Position numbers and translations under genes: made by a program. From NCBI RefSeq assembly GCF_039614715.1, contig NZ_CP154857.1:372001-436000 (forward strand): 64,000 bases of DNA. The letters are read 5' to 3'. Within the stretch, counting starts at the first letter, position 1. Each line of letters starts with the position of its first letter. This document shows, piece by piece, positions 16,363 through 26,537 of the stretch. The notes below the pieces were generated by a model. The model saw only the letters and a list, made by a program, of their open reading frames with translations. It was not told where the DNA came from and did no database searches. This DNA comes from Microbacterium sp. AZCO (GTDB lineage: Bacteria; Actinomycetota; Actinomycetes; Actinomycetales; Microbacteriaceae).

Positions 16363-17499
16363 ATGCCTTTGCGTGTCGGAGTCGTCGGCGGCGGACAGCT
16401 CGCCCGGATGATGATCGCCCCCGCTGTCGAGCTCGGCGTCGAGGTGCGGGTGCTCGCGGAAGAGGACGGGATGTCGGCATCCCTCGCCGCCACAGCCGTG
16501 GGCGACTACCGCGACGCCGAGACCGTCCTCGCATTCGCGCGCGACGTCGACGTCGTCACCTTCGACCACGAACACGTCCCGCAGGAGGTGCTCGGCACCC
16601 TCCTCGACGAGGGCGTCGCCGTTCACCCCGGCCCCCACGCGCTGCGCTTCGCGCAGGACAAGCTCGTCATGCGCGCCAAACTCGCCGAGCTCGGGATGCC
16701 GCAGCCCGACTGGGCGGCCGTGCACGACGCCGCCGAGCTGCAGGAGTTCCTCGACGCCCACGGCGGCCGCGCCGTCGTGAAGACGCCTCGCGGCGGGTAC
16801 GACGGCAAGGGGGTGCGCGTCGTCTCCGCGGGCACGGAGGCCGACGACTGGTTCGCGACCCTGGCCGAGGACGCACGGGGCGGGGCGCTGCTCGTCGAGG
16901 AACTCGTCGACTTCACACGCGAGCTCGCGCAGCAGGTCGCCCGGCGCCCGTCGGGGCAGGTGCGCGCCTACCCCGTCGTCGAGACGGTGCAGCGCGACGG
17001 CGTGTGCGCCGAGGTCATCGCGCCCGCACCTCACGCGAGCGAGCGCCTGCTCGAGGTCGCGGAGGGCATCGGCGTCGCGATCGCCGAAGGCCTGGGCGTG
17101 ACCGGGATGCTGGCCGTCGAGCTCTTCGAGACCACCGATGCGCGGCTCCTCGTCAACGAGCTGGCGATGCGTCCGCACAACAGCGGCCACTGGAGCCAGG
17201 ACGGCGCCGTCACGAGCCAGTTCGAGCAGCACCTGCGGGCCGTGCTCGATCTGCCGCTCGGCGACCCCTCGCCGCGCGCGCCGTGGGCCGTCATGGTCAA
17301 CATCCTCGGCGGACCGACGGAGGGCGCCCTCGACGACCGCTTCCCGGCCGCGCTCGCCGAGTACCCGGGCGCGAAGGTGCACACCTACGGCAAGTCGCCC
17401 CGCCCCGGCCGCAAGGTCGGCCACGTGAACACCGTCGGCGAGGATCTGGACGACGTCGTGTACGAGGCGCGGGCCGCGGCATCCCACTTCCTCGACTGA
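16363..17499 (+). CDS. purK: 5-(carboxyamino)imidazole ribonucleotide synthase
   Basis: A 378-residue ATP-grasp enzyme that converts AIR, bicarbonate and ATP to N5-CAIR in de novo purine synthesis. It opens RVGVVGGGQLARMM, has the ATP-grasp lysine strand AVVKTPRGGYDGKGVR, EELVDFTRELA, and the C-terminal NELAMRPHNSGHWSQDG. A strong purine-rich ribosome-binding site (GAGGAGAAGGAG) precedes the ATG, unlike most neighbours. It runs towards purE 64 bp downstream. Confidence 0.96.
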   Translation: MPLRVGVVGGGQLARMMIAPAVELGVEVRVLAEEDGMSASLAATAVGDYRDAETVLAFARDVDVVTFDHEHVPQEVLGTLLDEGVAVHPGPHALRFAQDKLVMRAKLAELGMPQPDWAAVHDAAELQEFLDAHGGRAVVKTPRGGYDGKGVRVVSAGTEADDWFATLAEDARGGALLVEELVDFTRELAQQVARRPSGQVRAYPVVETVQRDGVCAEVIAPAPHASERLLEVAEGIGVAIAEGLGVTGMLAVELFETTDARLLVNELAMRPHNSGHWSQDGAVTSQFEQHLRAVLDLPLGDPSPRAPWAVMVNILGGPTEGALDDRFPAALAEYPGAKVHTYGKSPRPGRKVGHVNTVGEDLDDVVYEARAAASHFLD

Positions 17500-17551
17500 C
17501 CTCAGCTCGCAGGGAGCCGTGCCGTTGCGGGGTTCTTCCAGCCTCGCGCCC

Positions 17552-17563
17552 TACCCTTGACGA
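17552..17563 (+). promoter_or_regulatory. Putative leaderless -10 box, purE
   Basis: TACCCT at 17552-17557, six bases, then GTG at 17564. It indicates that purE can be transcribed apart from purK. Confidence 0.45.
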
Positions 17564-18079
17564 GTGACAGCCCCCCTCCACTCCTCGGATGCTCCGCTCG
17601 TGGGCGTCGTCATGGGCTCCGACTCGGATTGGCGCGTCATGAGCGACGCCTCGCAGGCCCTCACGGACTTCGGCATCCCGCACGAGGTCGAGGTCGTCTC
17701 GGCCCACCGCACGCCTGAGAAGCTGCACCGCTACGGCACCGAGGCGCGCAGCCGCGGACTCCGCGTCATCATCGCGGGCGCGGGCGGCGCTGCGCACCTG
17801 CCCGGCATGCTCGCCTCCGTGACGGCCCTCCCCGTGATCGGCGTGCCCGTGCCGCTCGCTTACCTCGACGGGATGGACTCGCTCCTCAGCATCGTGCAGA
17901 TGCCCGCCGGCATCCCCGTCGCGACAGTCTCGATCGGCGGGGCAAAGAACGCGGGCCTGCTCGCGGCCCGCATCCTCGGGACGACGGATGCTGCCCTCGG
18001 CGACCGCGTCGAGGCCTACGCGCGCGACCTCGAGGCCCAGGTGGAGGCGAAGAACCAGCGGCTCAAGGAGTCGCTGTGA
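17564..18079 (+). CDS. purE: N5-carboxyaminoimidazole ribonucleotide mutase, catalytic subunit
   Basis: A 171-residue class-I PurE that rearranges N5-CAIR to CAIR, the step after PurK. The nucleotide/phosphate loop [10 protein letters not shown], the catalytic SAHRTPEKL histidine and [10 protein letters not shown] are intact. Normal length; the GTG start follows a -10 box directly. Its stop overlaps the start of the LCP gene by four bases (GTGA), coupling purine synthesis to the first surface-polysaccharide gene. Confidence 0.96.
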   Translation: MTAPLHSSDAPLVGVVMGSDSDWRVMSDASQALTDFGIPHEVEVVSAHRTPEKLHRYGTEARSRGLRVIIAGAGGAAHLPGMLASVTALPVIGVPVPLAYLDGMDSLLSIVQMPAGIPVATVSIGGAKNAGLLAARILGTTDAALGDRVEAYARDLEAQVEAKNQRLKESL

Positions 18080-19515
18080 GCGTCGCGAGCCCGCCGCGCA
18101 CCGCGTCGGCCCTGCCGCGGAGCGTCGTGGAGGAGCGGCCGCTGCGCTATCCCGACGCGTCCTCGCGCGAGCTCATGACGAAGCGCGGCTGGTGGCTCGT
18201 CGGACTGAACTTCCTGCTGCCCGGATCCGCCCAGGTGCTCGCGGGCAACCGCCGCCTCGGCCGCGTCGGCATCGCGTCCACCCTCGCGATGTGGGTGCTG
18301 CTCATCCTCACCGTGCTCAGCGCCGTGCTGTGGCGATCGGTGCTCGTGACGCTCGCCACGAACTGGTTCTTCCTCCTCGCGGTTCAGATCGTGCTCATCG
18401 CCTACGCGGTGCTGTGGGTCGTGCTGACGATCGACACGATCCGGCTCGTGCGGCTCGTCCGCACGGGACGTGTGGCCCGCTTCGGCATCGCGCTGCTCTC
18501 GGTCGGGCTCCTCGTCGTCGCGGGCGGCAGCGCCGTCTACGCCTCGCAGCTCGCCGGCACGACGCGCGACACCCTCGGCGCGATCTTCGGCGCGAGCGGT
18601 CCTTCCGTGCCACCCTCCGACGGGTACTACAACATCCTGCTCCTGGGCGCCGACAGCGGCGCGGGCCGCGACTCCATGCGCTTCGACAGCATCTCGGTCG
18701 TGTCGGTCAACGCCGAGACCGGCGCCGTCACGATCACCGGCATCCCGCGAGACATGCCCGATGTGCCGTTCTCGGCCGACAGTCCCATGCACGAGCTCTA
18801 CCCCGACGGCCACACGGGCAAGTCGAGCTCGACCTGCGGGTGGACGAGCGCCATCAACCAGCTCAACACCGAGCTCGAGGTCTGCCGCGACGGGGCATCC
18901 ATTTATCCGGAAGCCGCGAGCAAGGGATCGACGCCGGGTGTCGAGGCGACGAAGGATGCCGCGGAGGGCGTGCTCGGCATCCAGATCCCGTACTACGTCT
19001 TCCTCGACATGAAGGGCTTCGCCGACCTCGTGGATGCGCTCGGCGGCGTGGACATCACCGTGTCGGAGCGCCTTCCCAAGGGCGGCGGCCCCGCCTACGA
19101 GGGGCAGCCGGCGGAGGACTGGGCGATCGGCTGGATCGAGCCGGGCGCGCAGCACATGGACGGCGACACGGCGCAGTGGTACGCGCGATCGCGCTACACG
19201 ACGAGCGACTGGGACCGCATGAAGCGCCAGCGGCAGCTGCAGGAGGCGATCCTCGCGCAGTTCACGCCCGCGAACGTGCTGACCCACTTCAACGCCGTCG
19301 CGGCCGCGGGCAGCGACCTCGTCAAGACCGACCTGCCGCAGTCGATGCTCCCGTACTTCGCCGATCTCGCGCTGAAGGCGAAGGAGCAGCCCGTGCAGAC
19401 GATCGAGCTCACGCCTGAGGGCGGCGTCGACTTCCAGCATCCCGACTTCGCGTACGTGAAGGAGCTCGTGCAGTCGAAGCTGCACCCGCCGACACCGACC
19501 CCGGCGGCGGGCTGA
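18076..19515 (+). CDS. LytR-CpsA-Psr (LCP) family glycopolymer transferase
   Basis: 479 residues. An unusually large N-terminal membrane part with about four hydrophobic segments (residues 35-160, for example [15 protein letters not shown]) precedes the extracytoplasmic LCP domain starting [12 protein letters not shown]. Conserved features are the Asp/Arg cluster in [35 protein letters not shown] and the C-terminal [17 protein letters not shown] helix. LCP enzymes move polyprenyl-phosphate-linked glycopolymers onto peptidoglycan. At the head of the polysaccharide locus it is the probable attachment enzyme for one polymer made downstream. Confidence 0.93.
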   Translation: MSVASPPRTASALPRSVVEERPLRYPDASSRELMTKRGWWLVGLNFLLPGSAQVLAGNRRLGRVGIASTLAMWVLLILTVLSAVLWRSVLVTLATNWFFLLAVQIVLIAYAVLWVVLTIDTIRLVRLVRTGRVARFGIALLSVGLLVVAGGSAVYASQLAGTTRDTLGAIFGASGPSVPPSDGYYNILLLGADSGAGRDSMRFDSISVVSVNAETGAVTITGIPRDMPDVPFSADSPMHELYPDGHTGKSSSTCGWTSAINQLNTELEVCRDGASIYPEAASKGSTPGVEATKDAAEGVLGIQIPYYVFLDMKGFADLVDALGGVDITVSERLPKGGGPAYEGQPAEDWAIGWIEPGAQHMDGDTAQWYARSRYTTSDWDRMKRQRQLQEAILAQFTPANVLTHFNAVAAAGSDLVKTDLPQSMLPYFADLALKAKEQPVQTIELTPEGGVDFQHPDFAYVKELVQSKLHPPTPTPAAG

Positions 19516-19517
19516 CG

Positions 19518-20642
19518 ATGGTCGCAACGCTTCGGGTCGTCCTCGACCAGGTGGCCGCGCCCGTCGAGCCCGATCTCGCCTCGGCGTCGCGGGAGCTCGC
19601 GCTGGCGCTCGTCGCCTCGGCGCCGGCGGGGTGCGAGGTCGAGGGGATCATCCCCGGCGTGCCCGCGGCGCGCGTCGACGCACTGGCGGGCGAGCTGCCG
19701 GGGCTGGCGCGGCTGCACAAGGTCGCTCTCGCGCGGCGTGAGCTGTCGGCCGCGCTGCAGCTCGGCGTCGCGACGGGGATCGGGGCGGGCATGATCCACT
19801 CGCCGACGCTCTTCGCCCCGCTCGTGAAGCACGACCGCGTGCACGACAACGACCAGACCGTCGTGACTCTGTGGGACCTCCGCGCCTGGGAGGCGCCCGA
19901 CGAGCTGCCGCGCACGGTCGGCGGGTGGCAGCGAGCGATGCTCAAGCGCGCCGTCAAGCACGCCGACGCGGTCGTGGTGCCGACGCACTCGATGGCTCTC
20001 AAGCTGGAGGAGCTCGCTCCGCGGCTCGGCGAGAGGGTGCGAGTGATCGCAGGTGCCGCGCCGTCAGGCTTCGCGGTGCCGTCCGATGAGATCGGCCGAC
20101 GGCGCGTGCTGGACGTGCCGGAAGGGTTCGTGCTGCTTTCGGGTGGTATCGCCGTGTCGGACGCCCTGTCGCTCGGGTTCGAGGCGGTGGTGCGGTCTGG
20201 ACTCGACCTGCCCGTGCTCGTGCTCGATGCGCCCGAGGGGGAGGAGCCGGCTCTGGCCGAGATCGCGACGGCCGCGGGGCTGCCCGAACGCAACGTGCAC
20301 GTCCGGGGCTCGCTCGACGCGGCCGACCGCGCGGCGGTGTTCGGGGCTGCGGTGGCGCTGATCGCGCCGTCGGTGCGCTCGGCGTTCCCGTGGCGGGTGG
20401 TCGATGCGCTGGCGCTCGGCGTGCCGGTGATCGCCGCGCAGTCGCCGGTGCACCGCGAGACGATCGTCGACGGCGGGATGCTCGTGGAGGCGTCCTCCGA
20501 GGCGCTGGGCTCAGCGCTGGGTTCGGCCCTGGGCTCGACCGCCGCGGCGGAGCGGCTGGGGGTGCTGGCAGCGGATCGGGGACGGGTGTTCTCGTGGCGC
20601 GGAACAGCGGACCGGGTCTGGCAGCTGCACGCCGACCTGTAG
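19518..20642 (+). CDS. GT4-like glycosyltransferase (group 1)
   Basis: 374 residues, two bases after the LCP gene and certainly co-transcribed. A GT-B layout is visible: the N-terminal domain includes MIHSPTLFAPL and TLWDLRAWE, a linker helix with ADAVVVPTHSMALKLEEL, and a C-terminal nucleotide domain ending with a VRSAFPWRVVDALALGVPVI segment, the counterpart of the EGF-P-E signature but lacking its glutamates. A low-complexity SALGSALGSALGS stretch lies near the C-terminus. Donor and acceptor are unknown. Loss of the canonical EX7E makes activity less certain. Confidence 0.8.
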   Translation: MVATLRVVLDQVAAPVEPDLASASRELALALVASAPAGCEVEGIIPGVPAARVDALAGELPGLARLHKVALARRELSAALQLGVATGIGAGMIHSPTLFAPLVKHDRVHDNDQTVVTLWDLRAWEAPDELPRTVGGWQRAMLKRAVKHADAVVVPTHSMALKLEELAPRLGERVRVIAGAAPSGFAVPSDEIGRRRVLDVPEGFVLLSGGIAVSDALSLGFEAVVRSGLDLPVLVLDAPEGEEPALAEIATAAGLPERNVHVRGSLDAADRAAVFGAAVALIAPSVRSAFPWRVVDALALGVPVIAAQSPVHRETIVDGGMLVEASSEALGSALGSALGSTAAAERLGVLAADRGRVFSWRGTADRVWQLHADL

Positions 20643-20661
20643 CCTCCGCGGCGAGTCGCCG

Positions 20662-20696
20662 TTGAAGCGCCGACGGGGTTCGGCCAGACTGTCGCC
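20662..20696 (+). promoter_or_regulatory. Promoter of the secreted repeat protein, leaderless
   Basis: TTGAAG (20662-20667), a 17-bp spacer, CAGACT (20685-20690), six bases, ATG at 20697. This is the most complete -35/-10 pair in the window. Confidence 0.55.
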
Positions 20697-23147
20697 ATGA
20701 CGGCCGCCCCATCGACGGCCCCGCGCAGACGAGCACGTGTCCTCGCAGTCTTCACGATCGTGTTCGCTGTTCTCCTGGCGGGTCTCATCGCTGCGCCCGC
20801 CGACGCCGGGCCTGTCAAGACCGCGAACCTCGCCGAATTCAAGGCGGGCGACATCATCAGCGACGCCGTGTTCTTCAACAACGGCACGATGACGCAGGCT
20901 CAGATCCAGTCCTTCCTCGAGGCGAAGGTGCCGGTCTGCCAGACGGGCTACACGTGCCTGAAGGACTGGTACGACACGTCGCGTTCGACGTCGGCTGACG
21001 CCATGTGCGGCGCGTACAGCGGGGGCTACAGCGAGCGGGCATCAGCAATCATCTACAAGGTCGCGCAGGCCTGCGGCATCAATCCCCAGGTGATCCTGGC
21101 GACCCTGCAGAAGGAACAGGGGCTCGTCCTCCATACGTGGCCGTCGACCTGGCGGTACACGATCGCGATGGGACAGGGATGCCCCGACACCGCCGCGTGC
21201 GACACCAAGTACTACGGGTTCTTCAACCAGGTGTACGGAGCGGCGTGGCAGTTCAAGCGGTACGCCAACCCGCCCGGCACGAGTCAGTACTTCACCTGGT
21301 ACGCGCCCGGCAAGACGTGGAACGTGCTGTACAGCCCCAACACGGCGTGCGGCTCGTCACCGGTGTACATCGCCAATCAGGCGACGGCGAACCTCTACTA
21401 CTACACGCCCTATCAGCCGAACGCCGCGTCGCTGCGAGCGGGATACGGCTCGGGTGACGCCTGTTCCACCTACGGCAACCGGAACTTCTACAACTACTTC
21501 ACCGACTGGTTCGGCTCGACGCACGGGAGTATCAACCCCTTCGGCAACGTGGAGTCGGTCCGGGCCGAGCCCGGGGTTGTGCATGTCAGCGGATGGGCCG
21601 CCGATCCCGATACGACCAGCCCCATCGAAGTCCACGTCTACGTGGGGTCGCTCGGCACGGCGATCACAGCGGGCAACGCGCGACCGGATGTCGGAGCGGC
21701 GTATCCCGCGGTGGGGGCCAATCACGGCTTCGATGCTCGCGTGCCCGTGCCGGGACCGGGTCAGTACCCCGTGTGCCTGTATGGCATCAACGTGCAGTTC
21801 GGCACGAACACCTTGCTCGGCTGCTCGACGGTGACCACGATGAGCGGGCCGCCGGTGGGATCGCTCGACAGTGCGACCCCGCTTCCCGGCGCCATTCAGG
21901 TCAAGGGCTGGGCGGTCGATCCGGACACGGCGGGGCCCATCACGGTACAGGTGACCGTCGACTCCGCGCCGACATCTGTCACCGCCGACATCTCGCGCGC
22001 GGATATCGCGACCGTGTATCCGGCATACGGCACCAAGCACGCGTACGACGCGACCATCCCCGCGGCCGCCGGCAGCCATCAGATCTGCGCGACTGCGCTC
22101 AACGTCGGGCCCGGTTCGAACCTCTCACTGGGATGCACCACCGTCACAGTCACCGCGCCCGCGGACGCGGGGCATCCACCGATCGGGAACTACGACTCCC
22201 TCACGCTCGCGGGCAATGTCGCCACCGCGCGCGGATGGGCGATCGATCCCGACACGGCGGCCCCGATCAAGGTTCGCCTCAGCGTCAACAACGCCGCTCC
22301 GACCGAGGTGACCGCGGACCTTTCTCGGCCCGACGTCGGCGCTGCCTATCCCTCGTCCGGTTCCAACCACGGCTTCGTGGTTCCGCTGACTCTCCCCGCC
22401 GGCAACTCCACGGTGTGCATCACTGCGGTCAACAACGGTGCGGGCGGCGATAGCCAGCTGGGATGCCGTTCAGTGAGCGTCGCCGCGGTGACCCCGACGG
22501 TCAACAAGCAGCCGTTCGGAAACTTCGAGTCGGTGGCTCCGACGGCCGGTGGGGCGGTCGTCTCGGGTTGGACGATCGACCCGAATGTCACGACGCCCAT
22601 TGCGGTGCACGTGTACGTGGATGGCGTGGGCAAGGCGTATCTGGCGGACGCGTCGCGGCCGGACGTCGCGGCGGCGTATCCCGGGTATGGCGACAAGCAC
22701 GGTTTCGTCGTTCCTCTGACCTTGGCCGGCGGCTCTCATCAGGTCTGCATCTATGCGATCGACGACGCCGGGGGCGCCAATCCGACGCTCGGCTGTCGCA
22801 CCGTGACCGTCTCGGCACCGGTCGCCGCGGTGAATCGGGCGCCGTTCGGCAACCTCGAGAGTGTCGCGACGACCGCCGGCTCCGCGACGGTGTCCGGATG
22901 GGCGATCGATCCAGACACGCCCGATCCCATCGCGGTGCACATCTACGTCGACGCCACCGGACGGGCATTCACCGCAGATCTGTCCCGGCCAGACGTGGCG
23001 GCCGCTTATCCCGCTTCCGGGGACAGGCACGGCTACGTCGCTTCAGTCCCGATGACCTCGGGATCCCACCGCGTCTGCGTCTACGCGATCGACAGCGCCG
23101 GCGGCGCCAACACGACGATCGGCTGCACGACGGTCGTCGCTCCTTGA
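20697..23147 (+). CDS. Large secreted protein: putative lysozyme-like domain plus five ~107-residue repeats
   Basis: 816 residues. A signal peptide (twin Arg-rich start, hydrophobic VLAVFTIVFAVLLAGLIA, cleavage after PADA) leads into a Cys-containing domain of about 240 residues that includes MTQAQIQSFLEAK and NPQVILATLQKEQGLV, the latter resembling the catalytic-Glu helix of lytic transglycosylase or glucosaminidase folds. From about residue 281, five repeats of about 100-110 residues follow, each starting P-(F/I/V)-G-(N/S) and containing a GWA-DPDT-PI motif and a pair of Cys. The repeats look like a beta-sandwich adhesion or wall-binding module. No sortase motif is present. Function is inferred; muralytic activity next to an LCP protein would make sense. 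Confidence 0.75.
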   Translation: MTAAPSTAPRRRARVLAVFTIVFAVLLAGLIAAPADAGPVKTANLAEFKAGDIISDAVFFNNGTMTQAQIQSFLEAKVPVCQTGYTCLKDWYDTSRSTSADAMCGAYSGGYSERASAIIYKVAQACGINPQVILATLQKEQGLVLHTWPSTWRYTIAMGQGCPDTAACDTKYYGFFNQVYGAAWQFKRYANPPGTSQYFTWYAPGKTWNVLYSPNTACGSSPVYIANQATANLYYYTPYQPNAASLRAGYGSGDACSTYGNRNFYNYFTDWFGSTHGSINPFGNVESVRAEPGVVHVSGWAADPDTTSPIEVHVYVGSLGTAITAGNARPDVGAAYPAVGANHGFDARVPVPGPGQYPVCLYGINVQFGTNTLLGCSTVTTMSGPPVGSLDSATPLPGAIQVKGWAVDPDTAGPITVQVTVDSAPTSVTADISRADIATVYPAYGTKHAYDATIPAAAGSHQICATALNVGPGSNLSLGCTTVTVTAPADAGHPPIGNYDSLTLAGNVATARGWAIDPDTAAPIKVRLSVNNAAPTEVTADLSRPDVGAAYPSSGSNHGFVVPLTLPAGNSTVCITAVNNGAGGDSQLGCRSVSVAAVTPTVNKQPFGNFESVAPTAGGAVVSGWTIDPNVTTPIAVHVYVDGVGKAYLADASRPDVAAAYPGYGDKHGFVVPLTLAGGSHQVCIYAIDDAGGANPTLGCRTVTVSAPVAAVNRAPFGNLESVATTAGSATVSGWAIDPDTPDPIAVHIYVDATGRAFTADLSRPDVAAAYPASGDRHGYVASVPMTSGSHRVCVYAIDSAGGANTTIGCTTVVAP
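21527..23144 (+). repeat. Five tandem protein-coding repeats of about 320 nt
   Basis: Each repeat unit encodes PFGN-(5-12)-(V/A)-SGWA-DPDT-PI-V-VYVD, then RPDV-AYP and a closing Cys-Thr-V strand. Units start near 21536, 21854, 22178, 22508 and 22838. Units 4 and 5 are the most alike, which suggests recent duplication. Confidence 0.7.
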
Positions 23148-23169
23148 CCCGACGGAGACGGGTGGGTCA
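23145..23169. terminator. Terminator-like hairpin between convergent genes
   Basis: TGACCC (23145-23150, containing the stop codon) pairs with GGGTCA (23164-23169). The loop contains a further GAC/GTC-rich stretch. Weak and without a T-tract. Confidence 0.35.
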
Positions 23170-23171
23170 GG

Positions 23172-24580
23172 TCAGACGGAGAAACGGCTCCTCAGCGTCG
23201 TCAACGCGTCGGCCGGCGCGAAGCCCGTCGCCTCGATCTTCGCGAGGTCCAGCACGCTGTTGCGAGGCCGCGGTGCGACGGGGCCGGAAGCGGAGGCGAA
23301 GTACTCCTCGGTCGTGACTCCCGTCACGCGCTCGCCATCGTGCCCGCCGAGTTCGAACACGGCTCGAGCGATGTCGGCCCACGAGGTCGGCTCACCCGAA
23401 CCGGTGAGGTTGTAGACACCGAACGGCGCCCGCGTGTCGAGCAGGTGGCGGATGCCGCGGACGATGTCCTCCGTGAACGTGAGGCGCCCGATCTGGTCGT
23501 CCACGACCGCGGGGTCGATGCCGCGCTCGGCCAGGGAGGCCATCGTCGCGACGAAGTTCTTGCCGTCGCCGATGACCCACGAGGTCCGCACGATGTAGTG
23601 GCGTGGGGCGGTGGCCACCGCGGCGTCGCCTGCTGCTTTGCTCTGACCATAGACGCCGAGCGGCGCGATCGCGTCGTCCTCGCGCCACGGCCGATCTGCC
23701 GAGCCGTCGAACACATAGTCGCTCGAGACATGGACGAGAGTGATGCCGTTCGCTGCGGCAATGCCGGCGAGCACCGCGGGTGCGGTGGCGTTCGCGGCCC
23801 AGGCGGCAGGACGACCTTCCTCGGTCTCGGCAGTGTCGACCGCGGTGTAGGCCGCCGCGTTGATGATCGTCCCGTAGTCGCGCCAGCGGCGCGCCGTCGC
23901 GAGATCAGGTGACAAGAGGTCGATCGCCGCGCGATCCGCGTACTCGATGTGCGGGCTCTCTCCGAGCTCGGCCCGGAGAGCGCGTCCGAGCTGTCCGTTC
24001 GCACCGAGCACCAGCGTCTTGCGCGGGCCCATGGGGGTCACGTCGGCGAGGCGCGGATGGGCGAGATCCTTGGGTGAGATCTCGACCTGCTCGAGCGGGA
24101 TCGGCCAGTCGATCGCCGACGTCTCATCTGCGAGGTTGAGGAAGGTATAGGTCGCGTCCGGAGACCAGTGGTCGTTCACCAGGTAGACATACGCCGTGTC
24201 GGCTTCGAGGGTCTGGTACGAGTTGCCCACGCCGCGCGGAACGAAGATGGCCCGCGAGGGGTCGAGCTCGGTCGTGAAGACGGCGCCGAACGTCGGGCCC
24301 TCGCGCAGATCGACCCACGCGCCGAAGATGCGCCCCGTTGCGACCGACACCCACTTGTCCCAGGGCTCGGCGTGGATGCCGCGCGTCGTGCCGACGGCGT
24401 CGTTGAAAGAGATGTTGTTCTGCACGGGCCCGAAATCGGGGAGACCGGCCGCGGCCATCTTCTCGCGCTGCCAGTTCTCCTTGAACCAGCCGCGGGAGTC
24501 GCCGTGGACGGGGAGCTCCCACACGACGAGACCGGGGATCGGTGTCTCGATGGGAGCGAGCGCCTTGCCGAACTCCGTCA

Positions 24581-24581
<1 letters not shown>
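23172..24581 (-). CDS. Fused dTDP-4-dehydrorhamnose 3,5-epimerase (RmlC) and reductase (RmlD)
   Basis: 469 residues carrying the last two steps of dTDP-L-rhamnose synthesis in one chain. Residues 1-180 are an RmlC cupin with GWFKENWQREKM and the catalytic His70 in TTRGIHAEPW. Residues 187-469 are RmlD, with NAD(P)-binding GANGQLG (193-199), SSDYVF (286-291) and the YxxxK pair Tyr311/Lys315. The start ATG at 24581 overlaps the rmlB stop (TGATG), which rules out a longer in-frame extension. Fusion avoids release of the unstable 4-keto-rhamnose intermediate. Similar fusions are known in actinobacteria. Confidence 0.93.
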
Positions 24582-25591
<1,010 letters not shown>

Positions 25592-25647
25592 CTGGGAGCC
25601 CTTCCCCTGGTTTGGAGAGGCCACTCAGGATGCCGGAGACTAGAGCA

Positions 25648-26520
25648 ATGCGCGGCATCATCCTCGCCGGGGGCACCGGCTCTCGGCTGCACCCGATCAC
25701 GCTCGGAATCTCCAAGCAGCTGGTCCCGGTCTACGACAAGCCGATGATCTATTACCCGCTGTCGACCCTGATCCTCGCCGGCATTCGCGACATCCTGATC
25801 ATCACGACTCCTCAGGACTCGGAGCAGTTCCAGCGGCTGCTGGGCGACGGAAGTCGATTCGGCATCTCGCTGACGTACAAGACGCAGCCGTCGCCGGACG
25901 GCCTCGCTCAGGCGTTCATCCTCGGTGAGGAGCACATCGGGTCCGACTCCGCGGCACTCGTCCTCGGCGACAACATCTTCTACGGCCAGGGCATGGGCAC
26001 GCGCCTCCGCCAGTACACCGACCTCACGGGGGGTGTCGTCTTCGGGTACTGGGTCGACGACGCCACCGCGTACGGCGTCGTCGAGTTCGACGCAGCGGGC
26101 CGCGTGGTGTCGCTCGAGGAGAAGCCCGCGCAGCCGAAGAGCAACTACGCCGTGCCCGGGCTCTACTTCTATGACAACGACGTCATCGAGATCGCGAAGA
26201 ACCTCCGGCCGTCGCCACGCGGCGAACTCGAGATCACCGACGTCAACAAGGCCTACCTCGAGCGGGGCGACCTCAAGGTCGAACTGCTGCCGCGAGGCAC
26301 GGCGTGGCTCGACACCGGGACCTTCGATTCGCTCAGCGAGGCGACGGACTTCATCCGCACCGTCGAGAAGCGCCAGGGGCTGTCGATCGGCTGCCCGGAG
26401 GAGGTCGCCTGGCGCATGGGATTCCTGACCGACGACGAGCTCCGTCAACGTGCCGAGCCTCTTGTCAAGAGCGGGTACGGCGCCTACCTCCTGAAGGCCC
26501 TGCAGCAGGGCACCCGCTGA
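25648..26520 (+). CDS. rmlA: Glucose-1-phosphate thymidylyltransferase
   Basis: 290 residues with the sugar-nucleotidyltransferase signature [38 protein letters not shown] and the C-terminal [13 protein letters not shown]. It makes dTDP-glucose from glucose-1-phosphate and dTTP, the committed rhamnose step. ATG at 25648 begins the conserved domain and has a GGAG 9 bases upstream; an in-frame ATG at 25630 and a longer frame are less likely. It leads the rhamnan operon with the two RgpF-like genes. Confidence 0.96.
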   Translation: MRGIILAGGTGSRLHPITLGISKQLVPVYDKPMIYYPLSTLILAGIRDILIITTPQDSEQFQRLLGDGSRFGISLTYKTQPSPDGLAQAFILGEEHIGSDSAALVLGDNIFYGQGMGTRLRQYTDLTGGVVFGYWVDDATAYGVVEFDAAGRVVSLEEKPAQPKSNYAVPGLYFYDNDVIEIAKNLRPSPRGELEITDVNKAYLERGDLKVELLPRGTAWLDTGTFDSLSEATDFIRTVEKRQGLSIGCPEEVAWRMGFLTDDELRQRAEPLVKSGYGAYLLKALQQGTR

Positions 26521-26537
26521 CGGACGGCGAGAACCGG

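Noticed and set aside
14776..17487. 900-codon minus-strand open frame across birA, the PH gene and purK
   Set aside because: Antisense to three conserved genes, with no recognisable domain; a by-product of third-position G/C bias.
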